Origin: RPQK01 sp041946865
Lineage (GTDB): Bacteria; Acidobacteriota; UBA6911; RPQK01
Length of the DNA stretch: 18,051 nucleotides
NCBI GenBank assembly: GCA_041946865.1
Contig: JBHGBF010000092.1
Coordinates: forward strand, 1-18,051
Direction: 5' to 3'
The notes under the pieces were generated by a model that had not been told where the DNA came from, made no database searches, and was given only the letters and a program-made list of their open reading frames with translations. The position numbers and the translations under genes were made by a program. This document shows, in pieces, positions 6,980-12,498 of the stretch. Within the stretch, counting starts at the first letter, position 1. The number at the start of each line of letters is the position of its first letter.

Positions 6980-7923
6980 TCACCGAGCTCCCCTGGCGGG
7001 GGCCAGGCGCTTCAGTTCCTCGAACCAGTTCATCCGCCCAAAGGCCTGCCTGGCCGTCAAGCATTCATACAAGACGCAGCCGAACGCCCAGATGTCCGTC
7101 CGTTTGTCGACACGTTCGCCGCGCGCCTGTTCCGGGCTCATGTAGCCCGCAGTTCCCAGCACAATCCCCGAAGCGGTGCTCCGGCTTCCGGGGTCGAAAG
7201 CCCGAGATCCGCCGATTCGGACGCTTGTTCGAAGAGCGCCTTGGCTAAACCGAAATCCAGGATCTTGACGTGTCCTTCCCGGCCGAGCTGGATGTTGGAG
7301 GGTTTCAGATCCCGGTGGATGACGCCGACCTCATGGGCGGCTTCGAGCGCCTCGGCGATCTTGTGGCAGACGCCGAGCGCTTTCTCCAGAGGCAACGGCC
7401 CCTTCTTCAGCCTGTCGGTGAGCGTCTTCCCCTCGACCAGCTCGAGAACCAGAAATGCCTGGTTCTCGACCTCCTCGAATCCGTGAATCGCGGCGATGCC
7501 GGGATGGTTGAGCGAGGCGAGGAGCCGGGCTTCACGAGCGAATCTCGCCACCCACTCCGGATCTCCGGCGAATTTGTCAGGCAGGACTTTGATAGCAACA
7601 TCGCGCCCCAGCCTGGCGTCGTGCGCTCGATAGACCACGCCCATTCCGCCCTCGCCGATCCGCTCGACGATTCGGTAATGAAGCAAGGAATGACCGACCC
7701 AGTCTTTGAAAGAACCGGTTCGGTCCACTCCGAGCAAGTTGGCGACAGGTGTCTTCAGGTAACTCTCTGCCCGCCGGTCGTGCTTAAGGAGCGATGTCAC
7801 TTCTTGCCGCAAGTCCTCATCGCCCGCGCAGGCCTAGTGGACGAAACGCTCTCTGTCTACACTCGGCTGACTGAGGGCTTGCTGAAAAATCTCACTGATG
7901 CGCTTCCAGCGTTCTACGTTCAT
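6980..7923 (-). pseudogene. PknB-type serine/threonine protein kinase, decayed and internally deleted
   Basis: The natural start is ATG 7923 (MNVERWKRISEIFQQALSQP), the N-terminal helix found in many acidobacterial kinases. Codon 30 is TAG (7834-7836) where the family has Glu or similar (ACAGDEDLRQEV follows). The kinase domain then shows GEGGMGVVYRA (glycine loop), VAIKVL (ATP-binding Lys), HRDLKPSNI (catalytic loop) and DFGLAK (metal-binding Asp). A frameshift near 7165-7190 precedes GTAGYMSPEQARG and DIWAFGCVLYECLTA. After QAFGR the frame jumps directly to NWFEELKRLAPARGAR and a stop at 6980, which resembles the extreme C-terminus of long kinase-propeller proteins. A large in-frame deletion therefore probably removed the end of the kinase domain and the whole sensor region. 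Not functional. Confidence 0.87.
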
Positions 7924-8095
7924 TTCGAGACTCGGTAAAACGGGAGTTCTCGACGAGACCACAGGTCGAAGGAGTCCTCGTCCTCCTGTGAATAGAGGAT
8001 GCTTGCCGTCGGGAAACCCAACTCATTTGCCTACATTCTAAACCTCCATTCACAGACATGCATAACCCAGACTGAAGTTTAGTTGTGACAACAAC
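7924..8095. other. Non-coding gap
   Basis: No gene, promoter or terminator that I can support lies in this stretch between the kinase start and the thioredoxin-like stub. Its base composition is less GC-biased than the operons to the right. It probably contains the deletion endpoint that removed the end of the thioredoxin-like gene. Confidence 0.4.
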
Positions 8096-8143
8096 TTACC
8101 GCACATTCCGGGAGCACCCGGGGCCGACAACCTGAATCTTCAT
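8096..8143 (-). pseudogene. Truncated thioredoxin-like (redox-active disulfide protein 2 type) gene
   Basis: On the minus strand a strong Shine-Dalgarno GGAGGA (8148-8153) precedes ATG 8143. The peptide is MKIQVVGPGCSRNVR then stop. MKIQVVGPGC is the first beta strand plus first active-site Cys of small thioredoxin-fold proteins (usual form MKIxVxGxGCPxC, ~80 residues). The second Cys of CxxC is missing and the sequence stops after 15 residues, apparently because an internal deletion joined CSR to NVR. The open reading from the OsmC stop to this ATG (8251-8144) encodes a hydrophobic stretch, VALGVALWLGILTLVSS, that may be another relic. The position, 108 bp after the OsmC gene and on the same strand, suggests it was the last gene of that operon. 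Confidence 0.55.
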
Positions 8144-8251
8144 GTGTCCTCCTGTATTGAATCGTTCACCCATGTTCGTGGTTAGAGGGCAGGAGCTGAC
8201 CAACGTCAGAATGCCAAGCCACAGAGCGACCCCGAGGGCCACCGGGGAATT

Positions 8252-8734
8252 TCACTCACCGGGGGCCTCCACTCGGGATTCCTTGGGCAACAGCTTGACG
8301 TCCGGCTCGACCGCAATCCGCGATTTGATGGAGTTGGCGACCAGGCTGTATTTTTGCGCCGTCTCCAGGGCCCTGCTGATCCGCTTTTCCGTGATCTCCT
8401 TGTGCTCTTGATCGCACCGCACCACAATCCTGGGACGCAGCACGACGTCGGTGAAAATCTCCGTCCGGTCCAGTTGGATCAGCTTGGTCCCGTCAGCCCG
8501 GCACTCGTAGGACACGAGATCAAGCTTGAAGCGCTCGGCGCTCCAAATGAACATCATCATGACGCAGGTGTTGACGGCCGCCACAAAAGCATCCTCGGGA
8601 GTCAGGACGCCCTCGAGTCCGTGAGCGTCGGGCGGCGCGGAGAAATCCATTTCAGGACCACTCCCGAGGCGGAGACGGCCCCGATGCTCACCGGTCCAGG
8701 TGACGGTCGCGTGATACGTCGCAGTGCGTGACAT
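8252..8734 (-). CDS. OsmC-family protein (peroxiredoxin-like)
   Basis: 160 residues: N-terminal beta strands (TATYHATVTWTGEHRG), GPEMDFSAPP, the long helix LTPEDAFVAAVNTCVMMMF with the family's first catalytic Cys (C57), then ECRADGTKLI, PRIVVRCDQE and the final helix ISRALETAQKYSLVANSI. In canonical OsmC/Ohr proteins this last helix carries the second Cys (AxKYCPVS); here it is Ser130. OsmC/Ohr proteins reduce organic hydroperoxides through a two-Cys cycle, while single-Cys relatives exist with unclear substrates. C78 and C107 might substitute, but this is speculative. The ATG shares its first base with the preceding gene's TAA (TAATG), so it is translationally coupled as the last intact gene of the ArsR-led cluster. 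Substrate unknown. Confidence 0.87.
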   Translation of the reverse strand: MSRTATYHATVTWTGEHRGRLRLGSGPEMDFSAPPDAHGLEGVLTPEDAFVAAVNTCVMMMFIWSAERFKLDLVSYECRADGTKLIQLDRTEIFTDVVLRPRIVVRCDQEHKEITEKRISRALETAQKYSLVANSIKSRIAVEPDVKLLPKESRVEAPGE

Positions 8735-9444
8735 TACTGGTTCTCCGCGCAGAACCGGGCGTAGTCGAGACCGATCGCCTGCTTCCAGTCCTCCTCTTCA
8801 CTGGCCGGAATAGAGTTGTAGATCTTCAGCGTCTTCAGCATCTCGGAAGAGATTCCCTGTTCCGGCGCCTTTCCGGCCTTGCGCCACGACTGGTAAATGA
8901 CGGCAAGGGCAGCCACCTCCGTCTCCCGTCCGGCGATCGCCAGCCTTTTTATGGGAATTCCGGAGCCACACGAGCAAGTGACAACCTGTCTTGTGGGGGA
9001 GGGAGAAGGCGCTTCTCTCTTGAGCTCCGTGAGGCGTCTGGTTCCGAGCAGCCGGTCAACCAACTGGCTTGTGGCGACGGCAGTCGCCTCCATCAACTCG
9101 CGCCCCCGGTCGGAAAGCCGGTGTGCCGTTCCCAAGTCGAGGCTGCCATCGGGCGACAAGTCGGAAACAACAAGGCTCGCTGCCGGTTTCCCGCTGTACA
9201 TCTCGGTCCCGCGTGCGGCGCAGCGTTTCGCACAACCGTCGATCGCAATTGTGGGGTAACGACGGGCAAAAGCCCGTTCCCCTTCACCGCCGGCCAGAAA
9301 CAGCGGAAGACAGATAGTCACAGTGCGCTCCGGCTGCAAAGTCTCCAGCACTCGACGGGTGGCCAGGCGGGAAATCGTGCCTTCCGGCATTTCCTCTCCG
9401 GAGCAGGAGATGAGCCCGACTTTCTTCATCGGTAAGTCAGGCAT
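8734..9444 (-). CDS. DGC-domain (putative zinc-binding) protein with C-terminal CSCG module
   Basis: 236 residues. Residues 7-~100 form a DGC domain (Pfam PF08859 type): VGLISCSGEE (C14), TVTICLP (C45), and IAIDGCAKRCA (C71, C75), the four Cys expected to bind zinc or act as thiols. A linker (TELKREAPSPSP) leads to a separate ~80-residue module beginning VVTCSCGSGIPIKRL (C157, C159), which I do not recognise as a named family. ATG 9444 overlaps the upstream gene's stop by 8 bp, and a GGGGAG precedes it at a suitable distance. An internal ATG at 9429 is possible but has no ribosome site. It is the third gene of the lipoyl/DGC/OsmC cluster, next to a shorter DGC paralogue, so the two may form a heteromer. 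No signal peptide; cytoplasmic. Function unproven. Confidence 0.8.
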   Translation of the reverse strand: MPDLPMKKVGLISCSGEEMPEGTISRLATRRVLETLQPERTVTICLPLFLAGGEGERAFARRYPTIAIDGCAKRCAARGTEMYSGKPAASLVVSDLSPDGSLDLGTAHRLSDRGRELMEATAVATSQLVDRLLGTRRLTELKREAPSPSPTRQVVTCSCGSGIPIKRLAIAGRETEVAALAVIYQSWRKAGKAPEQGISSEMLKTLKIYNSIPASEEEDWKQAIGLDYARFCAENQ

Positions 9445-9847
9445 TTCTCATCTCCCCATCCATTCGATCCATCAGAGCCGCTACTTCCTCAGCCAGCGCC
9501 TGAGCCAGTTGCTGACCGGCCTGGTTAAGCTCGGCAACACCCTCGGGTTTCAGCCCGCGGTGGCGCTTGAATACGTCCGACACCTGAAGAGCATGCCTCA
9601 CCGTTCCGCCCCGCTCAGCAGCGACCTTGGCGGCACACGACTTCGTGCAGCCGTCGATCGCGATGACCGGGGTGCTCGCCAGCGTGCTACGAGTTTCATC
9701 TTCGCCGAGCACCAGGAGTGAAAGAGGCATGAGCCGGCTTGTCTGCGGGCAAAGGTCTTCCGTGACTCGAAAAGCACTTTCCCGGGCGACGCTTCCGAGC
9801 GTCTTGCCGATGCCGCTGCAGGGAATAATCACGGCCTTTGGCTTCAT
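9437..9847 (-). CDS. DGC-domain (putative zinc-binding) protein
   Basis: 136 residues from ATG 9847, which overlaps the upstream lipoyl-carrier stop in the arrangement ATGA. The open frame extends further upstream but only antisense-like sequence lies there. The domain covers almost the whole protein: VIIPCSGIGKTLGSVARESA (C10), TEDLCPQ (C33), and VIAIDGCTKSCAAK (C67, C71), i.e. the DGC motif with the four invariant Cys. Residues 100-130 form a charged helix. It shares the core with the longer neighbouring DGC protein but lacks its C-terminal module, so the pair probably arose by duplication followed by fusion or loss. DGC proteins are annotated as zinc-binding with no established reaction. 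The ArsR regulator and thiol-rich neighbours suggest metal(loid) or sulfur handling (inference). Confidence 0.82.
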   Translation of the reverse strand: MKPKAVIIPCSGIGKTLGSVARESAFRVTEDLCPQTSRLMPLSLLVLGEDETRSTLASTPVIAIDGCTKSCAAKVAAERGGTVRHALQVSDVFKRHRGLKPEGVAELNQAGQQLAQALAEEVAALMDRMDGEMRNA

Positions 9848-10281
9848 TTCTTCATCTCCGTTTCGGCCTGTTGCTTGACCAGTGCCAGATAGCGCGGCGC
9901 ATCGAGGAGGTCGCCCTTCTCCTCCTCCCACCGTTCCAATTCCATGACCACGAGCCATCCCTTGCCGTAAGGGGCCTGGTTGATCAGTTCCGGAGAGGCT
10001 TCGAGTTCGGGGTTGACTTCCAGGATCCGGCCCGTCACCGGCGAGGAGAGCTCCAGAATCGCTTTAACCGTCTCTATGTCCGCAAAGGCCTCTCCGCTCT
10101 TGATCTCAGTTCCAACCGGCTTAACCCTCGCGAAGGCCAGATCCCCATTCACCAGTTGAGCAAAGTCGGTCAGCCCCAACCTGCCATAGCCTCCCTCCAC
10201 GGCGATCCAGATGCCTTCCTGGCTGTAAAACCGGTCCTCCTCTACGCGGAAAATGAACTTGTCGACCGTGACCTCGAGCAT
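9844..10281 (-). CDS. GcvH-like lipoyl-carrier protein
   Basis: 145 residues with the full H-protein pattern: IWIAVEGGYGRLGLTDFAQ, GDLAFARVKPVG, and IETVKAILELSSPVTG with the lipoylation Lys at residue 73. It ends with VNPELEASPELINQ, PYGKGWL and the C-terminal helix. Length and order match GcvH (~130 residues) plus a short lysine-rich tail. In glycine cleavage this protein shuttles the aminomethyl group on lipoate, but gcvT, gcvP and lpd are absent here. GcvH-like lipoyl proteins outside that pathway are known, for example the lipoate-binding LbpA of the sHdr sulfur-oxidation system. Coupling to two DGC proteins and an OsmC protein under an ArsR regulator suggests a thiol, persulfide or metalloid carrier role (inference). 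An in-frame stop lies just upstream of ATG 10281; no clear Shine-Dalgarno is seen. The stop overlaps the next start. Confidence 0.9.
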   Translation of the reverse strand: MLEVTVDKFIFRVEEDRFYSQEGIWIAVEGGYGRLGLTDFAQLVNGDLAFARVKPVGTEIKSGEAFADIETVKAILELSSPVTGRILEVNPELEASPELINQAPYGKGWLVVMELERWEEEKGDLLDAPRYLALVKQQAETEMKK

Positions 10282-10302
10282 AAGATCGTTTTACCATTTG
10301 GC

Positions 10303-10332
10303 AGTTTAACCAAGGCTGCAACCAGGTGTCAA
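10303..10332 (-). promoter_or_regulatory. Possible internal promoter of the lipoyl/DGC/OsmC genes
   Basis: On the minus strand a consensus TTGACA (10327-10332) is followed after 18 bp by TAAACT (10303-10308, four of six consensus bases), about 22 bp upstream of ATG 10281. The 258-bp gap between arsR and this gene makes an own promoter plausible. No clear operator palindrome overlaps it. Confidence 0.45.
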
Positions 10333-10539
10333 TGCCGATTCTCCTGGGGATCGTCGTGCTCCGGGGAAAAGGGGCAAGCCACAGAGGTGACGCGGGGGAG
10401 AGGCTCATAGCGAGTCAGCTCTCGCCGGCGCTGAAAAGATGAACGAATGTCCGACCAGGAGCGAGGGCGGAGAAACGTGCAGTTATCTGGTTCCGGCGGG
10501 AGGAGGTCCGGATCCGGGCTCTGCGTTCCAGGATCGATC

Positions 10540-10863
10540 TCAGGCCAGCATGTCGAGTTGCTCGCGAGCCCGGGTCTTGAGGATAGGGTCGACGCAGGCG
10601 AACATTTTGAGGACGCATGGCATCCTTAATGTGTAGAACACCTGTGTGCCCCGTTTCGAGTCCGAGACGACACCCGCTTGCTTCAACATTGAGAGATGCC
10701 GCGAAACCGTGGAAAGATCCGCGCCAACCATCTCCGCCAGCTCGCAGACACAACGCTCCCCCCGTGACAGCTCTTCAACCATGAAGAGCCTGGTCGGATG
10801 AGCCATAGCCTTGATGATAGCGGCTCGCGCCTCGCATCTTGCCTGGGTCTTCTTGTCTATCAT
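10540..10863 (-). CDS. ArsR/SmtB-family metal(loid)- or thiol-responsive repressor
   Basis: 107 residues from ATG 10863. A winged helix-turn-helix covers residues 15-85: IIKAMAHPTRLFMVEELSRG, then ERCVCELAEMVG with the alpha3 CxC (C38, C40) typical of As/Sb or other metal sensors of this family, then DLSTVSRHLSMLKQAGVV (recognition helix) and the wing GTQVFYTLR. A second Cys pair follows in MPCVLKMFACVDPIL (C83, C90), as I recall from the ArsR subgroup that sits beside small redox-disulfide proteins and permeases. ArsR proteins bind DNA as dimers and release it on metal binding. Its own -10 is overlapped by a palindrome ten bases before the start, so autorepression is likely. It is the first gene before the lipoyl/DGC/OsmC cluster and diverges from the RND pump. 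Confidence 0.92.
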   Translation of the reverse strand: MIDKKTQARCEARAAIIKAMAHPTRLFMVEELSRGERCVCELAEMVGADLSTVSRHLSMLKQAGVVSDSKRGTQVFYTLRMPCVLKMFACVDPILKTRAREQLDMLA

Positions 10864-10872
10864 TTGCTTTAC

Positions 10873-10909
10873 TTCTTGTAAGATTACGCAAGAAAACAAG
10901 CTTTGTCAA
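10873..10909 (-). promoter_or_regulatory. arsR promoter with overlapping operator
   Basis: Minus strand: TTGACA (10904-10909, perfect -35), a 17-bp spacer and TAATCT (10881-10886). An inverted repeat TTCTTG-N10-CAAGAA (10873-10894) covers the -10 region, the usual position for an ArsR-family autoregulatory operator. Confidence 0.75.
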
Positions 10910-11052
10910 GGCGCACGCTTTGTCCCTGATCCGTCGACAGAACGCGCGCCCTGCTCGTCCGGGGCGTGTCGAGGCGGGGCTTGATCCGGCCTGAAGGCGT
11001 AAAACCCGCTCTGGATTTGGGCCGCCGCGAGATGGTTACGTCGGGGTGACAA

Positions 11053-11110
11053 AAAAGGATTGACTGCCTTGTCATCCTTTTCGTAGACTCTCCGACTGAC
11101 CAGTCAGTCA
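11053..11110 (+). promoter_or_regulatory. Promoter and operators of the RND efflux operon
   Basis: TTGACT (11060-11065), 18-bp spacer, TAGACT (11084-11089). Immediately downstream at 11094-11110 is GACTGACCAGTCAGTCA, whose core is a palindrome (GACTGAC-CA-GTCAGTC). The same 17 bases occur at the tetR promoter (17158-17174), so this is the likely TetR operator. A reversed half-site, TGACTGACTGG, lies at 11194-11204 in the leader. A second, unrelated inverted repeat, AAAAGGAT (11053-11060) with ATCCTTTT (11074-11081), brackets the -35 and may bind another regulator. Confidence 0.75.
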
Positions 11111-11232
11111 GGGTCTGTTTCTCCATATTGGACCACTAACAGATCGTGGACTGCGCTGAGGGCGCCGGGGTGTGTTCTATTCTTTGGGTTCGCTGACTGA
11201 CTGGCCCCCAGTCCAATAGAGGAGTCGCTTCC

Positions 11233-12498
11233 ATGTCGCTTGGGAAATTGACATGTTCCGCTTCGGTTCTTCCGCTTCTGATGGGCTTACTTGTTTCCGG
11301 CTGCAAGTCGGCCACTGCTCCGCCTCCCGCGATGGGCCCGGCGGAGGTCGGTGTGGTCACTATTCAGCCCGAACGGACCCTGTTGACCACGCAGTTGCCG
11401 GGGCGGACGTGCGCCTACCTGGTCGCTGAAATTCGCCCGCAGGTCAACGGCCTGATCCAAAGCCGGGAATTCGAGGAAGGGGCCTTTGTGAAGGCGGGCC
11501 AGCTCCTCTACCGGATTGACCCCGCCCCGTACCAGGCCGCCTACAACCAGGCCAAAGCCGCCGTAGCGACAGCCGAAGCGGACCTTATCACGGCCCAGGC
11601 GAACCTCCCCGCCATACGGGCGAGAGAGGAGCGCTTCAGAGGGCTGGTCGCCATCCGAGCGGTCGGCCAGCAGGATTATGACGATGCGGCGGCCGCTCTG
11701 CGCCAGGCCGAAGCCAATATCGAAACCCGAAAGCGCGTGGTGGAATCCGCCCGTGCGGCCGTCGAGACCGCCCGCATCAACCTCTCCTACACGCCGATCA
11801 TATCGCCCATATCCGGCCGGATCGGAGTATCTAACATCACCGTCGGGGCGCTCGCGGCCGCGTACCAGCCGACGCCGCTGGCAGTGGTTCAGCAGTTGGA
11901 CCCCATTTATGTCGACGTCACTCAGGCCAGTGCCGATCTCCTTTCGTTACGGCGCCGGCTGCAAAGCGGGGTAATCAAGCGGAACGGGCCGACGCAGAAC
12001 AAGGTGCAGTTGTTTCTGGAAGACGGGACACCGTATCCCCTGAAGGGTACGCTGCAGTTCCACGACGTGACGGTAGACCCGGCGACGGGGTCGGTCCGGG
12101 TGCGCATGGTTTTCCCAAACCCGCATAACCTGCTGCTCCCTGGGATGTTCGTGCGGGCGCTGGTCGAGGAGGGGGTGAATGAGCAGGCTCTGCTTGTGCC
12201 CCAGCAGGGCGTGACGCGCGATCTGAAAGGTAATCCCGTTGCTCTGGTTGTGGGAAAGGATGAAAGGGTCGAGCAAAGGGTGCTGACTGTGGACCGTGCG
12301 ATCGGCGACAAATGGCTCGTGACCGCCGGGCTGGCGGCCGGAGAGAGAGTGATCGTGGACGGGCTGCAGCGCGTGCGACCGGGAGTTCCGGTGAAGTGCG
12401 TTCCTTTCGTCGCGCCGTCCCAGCCGAAGGGCGGTTCGCCGACTGGTGCGGCGGGGAAGGTCATTTCCGAGAACAAGAGGGAGGGGAGACATGTCTAG
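11233..12498 (+). CDS. RND efflux periplasmic adaptor lipoprotein (AcrA/MexA-like)
   Basis: 421 residues from ATG 11233, preceded by GAGGAG at a proper distance. A lipoprotein signal ends in LLVSGC (lipid-modified C24). The order is that of membrane-fusion proteins: beta-barrel/lipoyl half (AEIRPQVNGLIQSREFEEGA, GQLLYRIDPAPYQAAYNQAK), an alpha-helical hairpin rich in Ala/Gln (~residues 98-180), the second lipoyl half (IISPISGRIGVSNITVG), then beta-barrel (VRMVFPNPHNLLLPGMFVRA) and membrane-proximal domains. It links the inner-membrane pump to the outer-membrane channel. The gene overlaps the pump gene by 8 bp. The leader is long (~120 nt after the operator). Substrate cannot be told from sequence. 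Confidence 0.95.
   Translation: MSLGKLTCSASVLPLLMGLLVSGCKSATAPPPAMGPAEVGVVTIQPERTLLTTQLPGRTCAYLVAEIRPQVNGLIQSREFEEGAFVKAGQLLYRIDPAPYQAAYNQAKAAVATAEADLITAQANLPAIRAREERFRGLVAIRAVGQQDYDDAAAALRQAEANIETRKRVVESARAAVETARINLSYTPIISPISGRIGVSNITVGALAAAYQPTPLAVVQQLDPIYVDVTQASADLLSLRRRLQSGVIKRNGPTQNKVQLFLEDGTPYPLKGTLQFHDVTVDPATGSVRVRMVFPNPHNLLLPGMFVRALVEEGVNEQALLVPQQGVTRDLKGNPVALVVGKDERVEQRVLTVDRAIGDKWLVTAGLAAGERVIVDGLQRVRPGVPVKCVPFVAPSQPKGGSPTGAAGKVISENKREGRHV

Noticed and set aside
7270..7938. 222-codon plus-strand open frame opposite the kinase
   Set aside because: Mirror of a high-GC kinase gene; all recognisable motifs are on the minus strand.
8728..9435. 235-codon plus-strand open frame opposite the long DGC gene
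   Set aside because: The opposite strand encodes a conserved domain with overlapping operon starts; the plus frame shows no family features and has no context.
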